From NCBI GenBank assembly GCA_964592235.1, contig CAZQCF010000003.1, positions 1 through 64,000 of the forward strand: 64,000 bases of DNA, written 5' to 3'. The position numbers and the translations under genes are program-made. Below are positions 33,772 through 42,331 of the stretch, piece by piece. The notes under the pieces are model-generated. The model saw only the letters and a program-made list of their open reading frames with translations. It was not told the origin of the DNA and made no database searches. Numbering within the stretch: position 1 is the first letter of the stretch; each line of letters opens with the position of its first letter. This DNA comes from PLA3 sp964592235. Lineage in GTDB: Bacteria; Planctomycetota; Phycisphaerae; UBA1845; UTPLA1.

Positions 33772-34893
33772 CTAACAAATCCGCGGAAGCTCTTCGCCGT
33801 AGGGACGTTGCACGATTCGGGCGCCGCCCGAGACCGTGTGAACCTCCACAAGGGGTGGTTGTTCCGCGGTGACTCGGCCAATGATTGCGCTTCGTTCGCC
33901 TAGCGGATGGCGACGTAGCTCGCTCAATGCCTTCTCTGCGGCACTTGGCGCTGTGACGATGACGATCTTGCCCTCGTTCGCGACCGTCAGGGGGTCCAAG
34001 CCGAACATTTCGGCGGCGTGTCGAGCGGTCGGTGTGATCGGAAGATCACGCTCCTCCAGGACGATGCTCACCTCGCGCAGCTCGCTGATATCCGCCAGGA
34101 CGCCTGCGACCCCACCACGCGTTGCATCGCGAATAAATCGGATGTCGGACCCAAGGGTGAGTAATGATTGAATCATGTGGTTGAGCGGCGCGGCGTCACT
34201 CGTCAGGTTGCTTTCGAACTCGATCCCCTCGCGCGCCGCCAGGATGGTCAAACCATGTTCCGCCAAGGGCCCGCTGACGAGTACCACATCGCCGGGTGTG
34301 ACGCGCGACACATCCAGTTTCACGCCAGGCAGCAACGTGCCGATCCCGGCCGTGTTGATGAACATCCCGGGCGCGACCACCGGTTCGATGAAATCTTGAA
34401 CGGCCGATCGGCGTGATTCAATGACTTTTGTATCACCCGTAACAACGCTCACCCCCGCCTCGCGGCATGCCGATGAGATCGACGCAACAATGCGATCCAG
34501 CACTTCCAGCGGCAGACCCTCTTCGAGGATCACTCCGAGCGAAAGCGCCACGGGTTGAGCGCCCATCACGGCCAAGTCATTCACCGTGCCGCAGACGGCC
34601 AAACGCCCAATGTCGCCGCCGGGAAACTCCAGCGGAGTCACGACATACGAATCAGTCGTAAAAACGAGGCGGCTCTCCGACCACGGCAACACGGCACTGT
34701 CGGCGAGCGGCGTTAGGTGCTGATTGGTCAGGCGCGGCAGGAAGTGCTCGCGCACGAGCGCCGCCGTCAGTTCCCCCCCACCGCCATGCGCGATAACGAT
34801 GCGCTCTCCACTGGGAGCGAGCGCGGAGGACGCCGAGTTCGATTCATGACGATCAACATCCTTCAGGGTGATATCAGGCAGGTTCGAACTCAT
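33772..34893 (-). CDS. hypE: Carbamoyl dehydratase of hydrogenase maturation
   Basis: HypE dehydrates its own C-terminal thiocarboxamide to thiocyanate, the source of the CN ligands. The 373 residues show IVIAHGGGGELTAALV near residue 32, VFTTDSYVVTPLEFPGGDIGRLAV, VCGTVNDLAVMGAQP, VTGDTKVIE and FIRDATRGGVAGVLADI, the PurM/ThiL-type ATP fold. The protein ends ...ELPRIC, the conserved C-terminal Cys that becomes carbamoylated. A 25-residue acidic/Ser-rich N-terminal extension precedes the fold. It overlaps hypD by 4 bp and is last in the hypFCDE operon. Confidence 0.97.
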   Translation of the reverse strand: MSSNLPDITLKDVDRHESNSASSALAPSGERIVIAHGGGGELTAALVREHFLPRLTNQHLTPLADSAVLPWSESRLVFTTDSYVVTPLEFPGGDIGRLAVCGTVNDLAVMGAQPVALSLGVILEEGLPLEVLDRIVASISSACREAGVSVVTGDTKVIESRRSAVQDFIEPVVAPGMFINTAGIGTLLPGVKLDVSRVTPGDVVLVSGPLAEHGLTILAAREGIEFESNLTSDAAPLNHMIQSLLTLGSDIRFIRDATRGGVAGVLADISELREVSIVLEERDLPITPTARHAAEMFGLDPLTVANEGKIVIVTAPSAAEKALSELRRHPLGERSAIIGRVTAEQPPLVEVHTVSGGARIVQRPYGEELPRIC

Positions 34894-36074
34894 TTCCGGC
34901 CCTCCCGCTGGGTAGGATTACTCGTTTCGGATTGGAGGCGTAGGTCGCCGCCTGATGCCCCTTTCACAGTGCGTCGCGCGATCCATGCATCGCCACGGCG
35001 CCGCAGAACGGATGCGAAGCGATACCACGCGCCGCAGGTGCCTTCGCCACTGACCATGCACGGGCCGATCGGCGTGCGCGGCGTGCAGCCGTTCCTGAAC
35101 AGAGGGCATTCATCCGGCATGGCTACGCCTTGAATCACCTCGCCGCATCGGCATGATGGCGGATCGTGGTCCTCGCCCGGCGTGACGCCGAAACGCTGCA
35201 GCGCGTCGAAGTGTCGGTAGGCATGCGCTAATTCCAAGCCACTCCGAGGGATCACGCCCATCGCGCGCCACGGTGCATCGGCGACGACGAACACGCGCCG
35301 CATCAACCCTCGCGCGGTGCGATTGCCCGTCTCGTGGACGACGCCGGCGTATACGTTTTCCAATCGGGCGACCCCGGTCTCGATCTGACGCACCAGATGA
35401 AGCAGACCCAGCGCCAACTGCGAAGGTTCAAACCCGGCCACGACGCACGGCCTCCCGAATCGTTGCACCAGCGGTCGATATGCCTTCGCACCGATGATGA
35501 CGCTGACATGACCGGGACAGAGAAACCCGTCCAAAGCCACGCGTTGCCCGCGCAGCAGCGCCGCCATCGCTGGAACCACCAGCTTGTGGCACATCAGCAC
35601 GCTGAAGTTTCCAATCGCATCCCGGTTCGCCGCCAAGACCGCCGCTGCCGTTGCCGGCGCCGTCGTCTCGAATCCGACCGCGAGAAAGACGACTTGGCGC
35701 GCGGGATGAGCCGCTGCCCATTCCACCGCCTTCATCGCTGACTGGACGACACAGATGTCCGCGCCGGCCGCCCGCAGCGACTCCAGGCTTCCCCGCCGGC
35801 CCGGCACGCGCAGCATGTCACCGTAGGATGCGATCGTCACACCTGGGCGTGACCCCAACTCCATCGCGGCGTCGATGTGCCGCTGCGCCGTCACACAAAC
35901 CGGGCAACCGGGGCCGCTGATCAGGCGCAGGTCCGACGGAAGTATTGAGCGAATCCCGCTGCGGAAAAACGACACGGTGTGCGTGCCGCAGACCTCCATG
36001 ATCTGCACGCGACGGCCGATTCGACTGACTGATGCCGCGATTTCGCCGAGCAGAGATGGTATGTCCGTTTTCAC
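34890..36074 (-). CDS. hypD: Hydrogenase maturation iron-sulfur scaffold
   Basis: HypD with HypC holds the iron while CN and CO ligands are added. The 394 residues contain QIMEVCGTHTVSFFRSGI (about 24-41), ISGPGCPVCVTAQRHID, the VGFETTAPATAAAVLAA region, LCPGHVSVIIG, and C-terminal [4Fe-4S] and redox Cys in CRCGEVIQG and CPLFRNGCTPRTPIGPCMVSGEGTCGAW. These are the invariant HypD motifs. It overlaps hypC by 4 bp upstream and hypE by 4 bp downstream, so the three are translationally coupled. The C-terminal 25 residues after WIARRTV are unusual and probably disordered. Confidence 0.97.
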   Translation of the reverse strand: MKTDIPSLLGEIAASVSRIGRRVQIMEVCGTHTVSFFRSGIRSILPSDLRLISGPGCPVCVTAQRHIDAAMELGSRPGVTIASYGDMLRVPGRRGSLESLRAAGADICVVQSAMKAVEWAAAHPARQVVFLAVGFETTAPATAAAVLAANRDAIGNFSVLMCHKLVVPAMAALLRGQRVALDGFLCPGHVSVIIGAKAYRPLVQRFGRPCVVAGFEPSQLALGLLHLVRQIETGVARLENVYAGVVHETGNRTARGLMRRVFVVADAPWRAMGVIPRSGLELAHAYRHFDALQRFGVTPGEDHDPPSCRCGEVIQGVAMPDECPLFRNGCTPRTPIGPCMVSGEGTCGAWYRFASVLRRRGDAWIARRTVKGASGGDLRLQSETSNPTQREGRK

Positions 36075-36331
36075 GATTCTCCCTCGCTGGCACCGCCCAC
36101 TTCTTCCTTCAATTCAGCAGCGACATACGCCTTGTCCAGATAGTCCCAGGTTTCACGCGCCGTAGACTCGTCCATCATCGAGATCGAAAAGCCCGCATGG
36201 ACCAGCACCCAATCGCCCGGCCGCGCATCGGGCGTCAGAACTCGAACGATGCGCACGCGATTGCCTTGCATATCCACGACCGCACTGGAGCCTTCGCATT
36301 CAATCACTTTTCCTGGAACGGCGAGACACAT
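36071..36331 (-). CDS. hypC: Hydrogenase maturation chaperone
   Basis: HypC starts with the invariant MCLAVPGKVIE, whose Cys2 binds HypD and the iron intermediate. The 86 residues continue with VDMQGNRVRIVRVLTPDARPGDWVLVHAGFSIS, the beta-barrel core of the HypC/HupF family. GGGGAGG lies about 8 nt upstream, so the start is secure; longer upstream frames are artefacts. It lies 5 bp after hypF and overlaps hypD by 4 bp. Confidence 0.96.
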   Translation of the reverse strand: MCLAVPGKVIECEGSSAVVDMQGNRVRIVRVLTPDARPGDWVLVHAGFSISMMDESTARETWDYLDKAYVAAELKEEVGGASEGES

Positions 36332-36336
36332 CGGCA

Positions 36337-37554
36337 CTAACCTCCCCAGCCGTGACGCGTTTCGGCGCGACCTCTTGCCGCCTGCCACGCGGCTGCAATG
36401 GCCGCCTGACCCAACGCAAGACAATCGTCCCCATACGATGTGCGCCGCGGGGCCAGTACCTCCATGCCCGACCCTGCCAGCCGCTCGATGACGCGCTCGC
36501 GCAACAGGTCGTTGCAGAAGCACCCTCCGCCCAAGACAACCAGTTGAATCCCGCATTGATCCGCCGCGATCCGAGCGGCCGACGCCAGCATGCGCGCGAC
36601 GGTTTCATGGAAGCGGCCCGCAATTTCGGCTGTGGCTCGATACTGTTGCACATCGGCAACCAGTGCACGAATACACGGGAGCAGGCTCATGCGCACTCCC
36701 TGCGCACACACGGTTGTCTCGTAGGCATAGGGTGGGCCGCTGCGCCCCTCCGCCGCATTCTGCAATGCGATAGCAGCCTGCCCCTCGAAATCGTTGCGAT
36801 CGCACAACCCGAGCAGTGACGCGACGCCGTCAAAGATGCGCCCGAGGCTCGATGTCTGCCACGCCGGTCGCGTTACCGCGTGTCGCGCGATCAGCCAATC
36901 CGCGTCAGCCCCTGCGCCGGCCGCAACGCCGCCGACTGAATGTCGACGCCAATTACCCCCGAATGCTGCGTGCAGCAGGGCCAACGCCGGCCGCCAGGTC
37001 TGAATCGCTGCCGCATCGCCGCCGAACAGCGGAAACGGAAGATGATGCCCAACCCGTTGAAATGAGTCGCCTCGGCACGCAAGCAGTTCACACCCCCAGA
37101 TGGTTCCGTCATTGCCGTACCCGGCGCCGTCACAGACCAGCGCCAGCGCCGGGCCGCGAACGTCATGTTCCGCCATGACGGCCATGGAATGGGCATGATG
37201 GTGCTGAACGGGAAGGCACGTGCGCACCAAGCTGCCGGCAAGGCGAGATGAGAGGTAGGACGGATGCAGATCGTGGGCGACGATGATCTGTTCAGCCTCG
37301 GCCCTCTGAAAGAAGCCTTCAATAAAACCGCGAAACCTCCGATAGTTTCTCGGCTCCGTGAGATTCCCCAATCCTCCGATCAGTTCCGCGCGCGAACCCT
37401 CGTAAAAACAGACACTGCCCTTTCCCTCGGCACCCAGAGCGATAATCGGATTCGTCACACCAAGGGTCATGACGAATTCGGAGGTGGTTGGGGTTTCGAG
37501 AGTCCCCGCGCCGAGCGAAGTCGTCGTCTTGCAAATCGATGACTGAACCGACAT
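36337..37554 (-). CDS. hypF: HypF-type carbamoyltransferase, C-terminal half only
   Basis: The full HypF is about 750 residues: acylphosphatase, zinc-finger, YrdC and Kae1-like domains. This one is 405 residues and holds only the Kae1-like/carbamoyltransferase part: PVQHHHAHSMAVMAEH (metal-binding His), LVCDGAGYGNDGTIWGCELL, DFEGQAAIALQNAAEG, and LVVLGGGCFCNDLL. The start at 37554 has GGAGG 7 nt upstream. Upstream of it there are no acylphosphatase (V-x-G-V-G-F-R), zinc-finger or YrdC motifs before LysR. The first 35 residues match nothing I know. Truncated but working HypF forms are, from memory, described in Cupriavidus (HypF1). Its position first in hypFCDE shows it is the HypF of this system. 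Confidence 0.85.
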   Translation of the reverse strand: MSVQSSICKTTTSLGAGTLETPTTSEFVMTLGVTNPIIALGAEGKGSVCFYEGSRAELIGGLGNLTEPRNYRRFRGFIEGFFQRAEAEQIIVAHDLHPSYLSSRLAGSLVRTCLPVQHHHAHSMAVMAEHDVRGPALALVCDGAGYGNDGTIWGCELLACRGDSFQRVGHHLPFPLFGGDAAAIQTWRPALALLHAAFGGNWRRHSVGGVAAGAGADADWLIARHAVTRPAWQTSSLGRIFDGVASLLGLCDRNDFEGQAAIALQNAAEGRSGPPYAYETTVCAQGVRMSLLPCIRALVADVQQYRATAEIAGRFHETVARMLASAARIAADQCGIQLVVLGGGCFCNDLLRERVIERLAGSGMEVLAPRRTSYGDDCLALGQAAIAAAWQAARGRAETRHGWGG

Positions 37555-37624
37555 TGTGGCGCCTCCGTCGCAGCCCCTCGGAGCACCTTCGCCGCGAATT
37601 ACGTCCTGGGACGCTTACCCGCGA

Positions 37625-37644
37625 ATGCTGCAATTCCGATGCCA
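37625..37644 (-). promoter_or_regulatory. Sigma54-type promoter candidate of the hypFCDE operon
   Basis: On the minus strand TGGCAT-N5-TTGCA has -24 GG and -12 GC separated by exactly 10 bases. Start would be near 37618, about 64 nt before hypF. It matches the hydrogenase operon site at 33549-33568 at 18 of 20 positions. The remainder of 37555-37831 shows no gene. Confidence 0.55.
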
Positions 37645-37831
37645 TCCGGAATCACCGTCTGCGAGCAGGTTAACTAACAGACTGACACAGCAACGGTCAG
37701 CGCGAAATTGCGCATGGCTGGGGGAAACTTCATAAGCGAGGACGGCACCGCACCGCGCCCTTGAAAACAGAACAGCGGCCGCTGGTTCGGGATTACTGTC
37801 GTCGAAGACAGCCTCACGCCCACCATCGCGC

Positions 37832-38752
37832 CTACCGCGAAGGGCGGCGCGGACCCTTCAGGAGGTCGCGCCGCGCGGAACCTGACACGGCCAAGACCGC
37901 AGGATGCCGGATTCGCCGCTCAACCGAAATGGCATAGAAGCGTTCACGCAGTGTTGGAATAACGCCGAGTCGCTCGACGGCATACTGCTTTTCGATTTCT
38001 GCAGCGATGGCCGTCGGCCCAAAGAACAACCCGGCGCCTGCATGGCCGAAAGCCTTCATGAGGGCGCTATCTTCAAATTGCCCTACGATTCTCGGCGAGA
38101 CGCCGGTTGACTGCATCCACTGGTTCAACATTCGCCGGATCGTGCACGATTCGGCCGGCATCAGAACGGGGGCGCCGGAAAGGCTCCCAGGGAAACCGGA
38201 ACGATATTTCCTGGCAAGCTCGGAAGTGCCAAAAACGGCGAGCGGGCTTTCGCCAAGTAGATGGCTGAAAGCCCTTACACTGACGTTCGGCCCGATTGGC
38301 GAATCGCTGATGACCAGGTCCAGCTCGTGAATCGCGAGGTCAGCCAGCAACTTGTCGGGCTTGCCTTCCCGGCAATTAAGCTCGACTCCCTCCGGCAGTC
38401 GCAAAGCCGGTTCGAGCAAATGGTACGCGATCAGCTTGGGCACCGCGTCAACCACACCAATGACGAAGCGTGTTGGGCGATCGCTTGGGCGCCCTCGAAG
38501 CGTTTCGCGCAGTTCGCGGCCCAGCGTGAAGATCTCGTCCGCGAAGCGCATGACGACGTGACCGGTTTCGGTCAGCTCCAACCGGCGCCCGCGCCGATGG
38601 AAGAGGTTCTGCCCCAGGGATCGTTCGAGGAGGCGAATCTGCGCAGAGATGGTCGGCTGCGATACATGCAGCTTCCGTCCGGCGGCAAGAATGCTCCCTT
38701 CGCGGGCAACCATCCAGAAGTAGTGCAGGTGGTGGTAGTTGGGCTCAATCAT
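37832..38752 (-). CDS. LysR-family transcriptional regulator, NhaR-like
   Basis: The 306-residue protein has the LysR helix-turn-helix at residues 5-65 (HHLHYFWMVAREGSILAAGRKL, SQPTISAQIRLLERSLG). The HYFW motif and the long second part (FVIGVVDAVPKLIAYHLLEPAL) are typical of NhaR, the sodium-responsive regulator of Na+/H+ antiporter genes. The effector domain is complete. It is divergent from the RaiA-like/ABC/HlyD/TolC operon with 122 bp between starts, the usual place for a LysR target. It lies between that operon and the hypF promoter, so it could affect either. No antiporter gene is in the window. Confidence 0.88.
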   Translation of the reverse strand: MIEPNYHHLHYFWMVAREGSILAAGRKLHVSQPTISAQIRLLERSLGQNLFHRRGRRLELTETGHVVMRFADEIFTLGRELRETLRGRPSDRPTRFVIGVVDAVPKLIAYHLLEPALRLPEGVELNCREGKPDKLLADLAIHELDLVISDSPIGPNVSVRAFSHLLGESPLAVFGTSELARKYRSGFPGSLSGAPVLMPAESCTIRRMLNQWMQSTGVSPRIVGQFEDSALMKAFGHAGAGLFFGPTAIAAEIEKQYAVERLGVIPTLRERFYAISVERRIRHPAVLAVSGSARRDLLKGPRRPSR

Positions 38753-38874
38753 GCCGTAATGATATATAGATAAAAAGTATATGCAAGTGCGCCACTTTCT
38801 AATTCTCTTTTTGACGCATCATCCCAATACTCCCCACGATGGGCCGCACGGCAGGCCCGGCAGGGAATTACAGG

Positions 38875-39186
38875 ATGCGCGTTCAACTCAAAATTATGCA
38901 GCCGATCAGTTCCGCAGGCCTGACCTCATCGCTTGAGAGACGGATTCGTCTCGGCCTGGGCCGGTTTGAGGGGGTCATCCGGCAGACCCAGGTCCAGCTG
39001 GATCAGGTAGCGGAGCCGGGCGGGCGGTGCCAGTGTCGCTGTCGAATCCGCGTCTTGCCGCGCACTGCCCGCGAGATTCTCATAGAAGTTCAGGACATCG
39101 ATACCGAATCCGCTGTGCGCCGCGCCGTCGATCGCGCCGCGTGGTTCGTTCGTGCGCTGCTGGAGGATCGCCCCAATGCCTACTGA
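38875..39186 (+). CDS. RaiA/HPF-type ribosome-associated protein homologue
   Basis: The 103-residue protein resembles the ribosome-hibernation family: a strand (MRVQLKIMQPISSAGL), a basic helix (LERRIRLGLGRFEGVIRQTQVQL), central strands, and a second helix near the end (AVRRAVDRAAWFVRALLE), the beta-alpha-beta-beta-beta-alpha order. Similarity is moderate and it lacks the C-terminal dimerisation part of long HPF. The start at 38875 has weak Shine-Dalgarno. The gene overlaps the start of the ABC transporter by 11 bp, so the two are translationally coupled. That is an unusual partner for a stress-related ribosome factor. Other role: small RNA-binding protein. Confidence 0.6.
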   Translation: MRVQLKIMQPISSAGLTSSLERRIRLGLGRFEGVIRQTQVQLDQVAEPGGRCQCRCRIRVLPRTAREILIEVQDIDTESAVRRAVDRAAWFVRALLEDRPNAY

Positions 39187-40969
39187 TCGACAACGACCCG
39201 AATTCGCTCTGCCGACGCACGAGGAAACATCGGCAAACGGGACCGCCACCTCTCATGGTGCTCACGCGGGGGCGATATCGCACAACGGACATCCGCCGTT
39301 TCGCCGACTGATCCGCCTCTTTGCAGACGATCGACGCGACATCGGCCTGGTCCTTCTCTTTTCGGTCATCGTCGGTTTCCTGACGCTCGCTACGCCGATC
39401 ACCGTTCAGGCGCTCGTGAACTTTGTGTCCTTCGGCGGACTCGTTCAGCCGCTTGTCGTGCTAGGGATTCTCCTGTTTGGCTTTCTTGCACTGGCTGGAG
39501 CGATCCGAGTCGTGCAGGCGTATGTGATCGAGGTACTTCAGCGCCGATTGTTCGCCCGCGTCCTCGCGGATTTGTCCCTGCGCCTGCCTCGCGTGACCGC
39601 AGATTGCTTCGATCGGGGCAATGGGCCTGAATTGGTCAATCGCTTCTTCGACATCGTCACGGTTCAGAAGGTCGCAGCCATGCTCCTGCTCGACGGCGCT
39701 TCCGTGATGCTTCAGATTCTCGTGGGGCTGGTCATCCTTGCGTTTTACCATCCCTTTCTGCTTGCCTTTGATGTCCTCCTGATTCTGTCGATTGTCTTTG
39801 TCATGTTCGCGTTGGGCCGCGGCGCGGTTCGGACGGCCATTGCTGAATCCCGTGCGAAGTACGCCGTCGTGGCGGCGTTGGAAGAAATGGCTCGCTATCC
39901 AATCGTCTTCAAGCTGGCAGGCGCCTCCGATTTTGCACGCCAGCGGGCCGACGCGCTTGCCATCGACTATGTGCAATCACGCCGGTCGCACTTTTCAGTC
40001 GTGCAGCGGCAGACCGTTGGCTTTCTTACGCTGCAGGTCTTCGCCGCGACGACCTTGCTCACCCTTGGTGGATTCCTGGTGATGGACGGCCAGCTGACGC
40101 TGGGGCAACTGGTCGCTGCGGAACTGATCGTCTCGGGCATCCTGGTTTCTCTCGCGAAGTTCGGGAAGCAGCTCGAAAGCGTCTACGATCTGCTCGCAGC
40201 CGTTGACAAGCTCGGCCATCTCTTTGACCTCCCGCTTGAGCGTGATGACGGCGCCGCGCTGCCCCCGGGTGAAGGTGAGCTGGCCCTTGAACTTCGCGAC
40301 GTGACGTATGCGTTTCCCGGTCAACCGCCCGTTATCAAGGACTATACGTTGAGCGTCGCGCCGCGTGAGCACGTTTGCATCGTGGGACGCCATGGCTCGG
40401 GCAAGAGCCTCCTCGCGGACATGCTCATCGGACTTCGCCGGCCGACAGCCGGCACGATCACGCTGGGCGGCGCGGACTTGCGAGAAATCGAACTGACGAG
40501 TCTTCGCGAGCACGTGGCACTTATCCGGGGAATCGAGATTGTCGACGGAACCGTGGAGGAAAACGTGCGAATGAGCCGCAGCGAGATTCCTTCGGCCGTC
40601 GTGCGCGAAGTCCTTGGACGCGTCGGCATACTCGACCGCATTCGCGAATTGCCCGACGGATTGGGCACGCATCTGGCCCCTACCGGCGCACCGCTTTCAC
40701 CCGGTCAGGCTGGACGCCTGATGGTGGCACGAGCGATGATCGGCCGCCCTCAATTCCTTGTTCTCGATGACTTGTTGGATGACCTCGATGAAGAGGCACG
40801 AGAACAGGTACTGAACGCCGTGATGACACCGGACGCGCCCTGGTCCGTCATCATTTTGGGCAGTCATGAGATCGGTCGGACGCGCGGCGTGCGCATGGTA
40901 CGACTGGATCGTAGCTCGGACTCGTTGAGTCAGGATGCAGCGCATTCCCGGCCATCGGTGGTCGCGTAG
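39176..40969 (+). CDS. ABC transporter, permease-ATPase fusion with degenerate catalytic residues
   Basis: The 597-residue protein has an exporter-type membrane domain (about six helices, 55-325) and a nucleotide-binding domain (about 370-580). Walker A GRHGSGKS is at 404-411 and the signature is LSPGQ (507-511). Two key residues differ: the Q-loop Gln position is Arg (VALIRG, about 451), and the Walker B catalytic Glu is Asp (LVLDDLLDDLDE, Asp532). An H-loop-like SHE remains. No C39 peptidase domain is present. It is followed by HlyD and TolC genes, so it is the inner-membrane part of a type-I-secretion-like system; its cargo is unknown. GGAGG precedes the ATG at 39176. Confidence 0.88.
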   Translation: MPTDRQRPEFALPTHEETSANGTATSHGAHAGAISHNGHPPFRRLIRLFADDRRDIGLVLLFSVIVGFLTLATPITVQALVNFVSFGGLVQPLVVLGILLFGFLALAGAIRVVQAYVIEVLQRRLFARVLADLSLRLPRVTADCFDRGNGPELVNRFFDIVTVQKVAAMLLLDGASVMLQILVGLVILAFYHPFLLAFDVLLILSIVFVMFALGRGAVRTAIAESRAKYAVVAALEEMARYPIVFKLAGASDFARQRADALAIDYVQSRRSHFSVVQRQTVGFLTLQVFAATTLLTLGGFLVMDGQLTLGQLVAAELIVSGILVSLAKFGKQLESVYDLLAAVDKLGHLFDLPLERDDGAALPPGEGELALELRDVTYAFPGQPPVIKDYTLSVAPREHVCIVGRHGSGKSLLADMLIGLRRPTAGTITLGGADLREIELTSLREHVALIRGIEIVDGTVEENVRMSRSEIPSAVVREVLGRVGILDRIRELPDGLGTHLAPTGAPLSPGQAGRLMVARAMIGRPQFLVLDDLLDDLDEEAREQVLNAVMTPDAPWSVIILGSHEIGRTRGVRMVRLDRSSDSLSQDAAHSRPSVVA

Positions 40970-40984
40970 GGAGGACTCCTCACG

Positions 40985-42331
40985 ATGAAGGCAATCAGTC
41001 GATCAATTAAGGTTGGCGCAGCTGCACCGCCCTTTGCCGTCTTGGCGCTCGTTGAGCGCCCGCGCTGGCTGGGTCGCTTTACCTGGTGCGTTGCCATTGG
41101 CTTCGGAGTCATACCCTTCGCGATGTTGTTCGTTCCGTGGCAACAGAACATCAAAGGCTCCGGCCGCGTGCTGGCCTTTGCGCCCCTGGAGCGTGAACAG
41201 GCGATCAAAGCGCCGCTGGGTGGCCGCGTTGTGCGATGGCGCGTACAGGAGGGATCGCGCGTCGCCGCGGGCGACCCGCTGGTGGAAATATCCGATATTG
41301 ATCCCGACTTGATCAATCGTCTGCAGCAGGAGCGCAGTGCGTTGCAGGGCAAGTACGCCGCCGCGGTGGACAAGGCGCGCTCGTACGAGCAACAGGTCGC
41401 CAATCTCATTGCGACGCGGGATCTGGCCGTCACGGCTGCCACCCACCGGCTCGAGATGACGCGCGAGAAGGTCCGTTCATCCTCGGCTGCGCTGGATGCG
41501 GCACGGGCCGCGCTAAAGGCCGCAGAGGCCCAGTTCAATCGGTACGGGGCGCTCCTGGCCGACGGGTTGGTGTCGCGCCGCGATTACGAAGTGGCAGAGC
41601 GCGACTTTGAGCTGGCGCGGACGAGCGTCGACAGTGCCGAAGCATCGCTCAAGGCCACGCAGAATGAACAACAAGCCATGGATGCCGAACTCGAGCGCAT
41701 CCGAACGGAGGCTGATTCACGAATTGACTCGGCGCGCGCCACGTTGAACGAATCGCAGGGACAGGTCCAGGAATCGCTGGCAAGCCTCGCCAAGCTCGAC
41801 GTTGCCATTTCCCGCCAGCAGTCGCAGCTTGTTACGGCGCCGCGCGACGGATACGTGTTTCGACTTCACGCCAGTCAGGACGGAGAAATTGTCAAGGCGG
41901 GTGATTCGCTGATGGTCCTTGTCCCCCGTACCGACAAGCCGTCGGTCGAACTTTGGATTGACGGCAACGATGCGCCGCTTGTTCAATTGGGAAGTCCCGT
42001 CCGCCTTCAATTCGAGGGATGGCCGGCCGTGCAGTTTGTCGGGTGGCCGTCCGTTGCGGTCGGGACTTTTGGGGGTCGCGTGGCCCTGATTGATTCAACC
42101 GACAATGGCAAAGGACAGTTTCGCGTACTCGTGGTTCCCGACGAGTCGGACGAGCCGTGGCCGGATGCCAGATACCTGCGCCAGGGGGTGCGCGCCAAGG
42201 GTTGGGTGCTGCTCAATCAAGTCACGGTGGGTTACGAAGTCTGGCGACAAATGAACGGCTTCCCTCCTGTCATCGCGCCCGCCGCACCGGCGCCGGAGGG
42301 CAAGCAGCCACTGGAAGCGTCAAAGCAATGA
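40985..42331 (+). CDS. HlyD-family periplasmic adaptor
   Basis: The 448-residue protein has one membrane helix (about 33-53) after a short cytoplasmic N-terminus. A lipoyl-like half-motif follows (QAIKAPLGGRVVRWRVQEGSRVAAGDPLVEI, split about 75-105), then a long coiled coil (110-280). The second lipoyl half (LVTAPRDGYVFRLHASQDGEIVKAGDSLMVL) is near 285-315, and a beta-barrel domain closes the protein. This is the membrane-fusion-protein layout of type I secretion and tripartite efflux. It overlaps the TolC gene by 4 bp (ATGA), so translation is coupled. It bridges the ABC protein and the outer-membrane channel. Confidence 0.93.
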   Translation: MKAISRSIKVGAAAPPFAVLALVERPRWLGRFTWCVAIGFGVIPFAMLFVPWQQNIKGSGRVLAFAPLEREQAIKAPLGGRVVRWRVQEGSRVAAGDPLVEISDIDPDLINRLQQERSALQGKYAAAVDKARSYEQQVANLIATRDLAVTAATHRLEMTREKVRSSSAALDAARAALKAAEAQFNRYGALLADGLVSRRDYEVAERDFELARTSVDSAEASLKATQNEQQAMDAELERIRTEADSRIDSARATLNESQGQVQESLASLAKLDVAISRQQSQLVTAPRDGYVFRLHASQDGEIVKAGDSLMVLVPRTDKPSVELWIDGNDAPLVQLGSPVRLQFEGWPAVQFVGWPSVAVGTFGGRVALIDSTDNGKGQFRVLVVPDESDEPWPDARYLRQGVRAKGWVLLNQVTVGYEVWRQMNGFPPVIAPAAPAPEGKQPLEASKQ

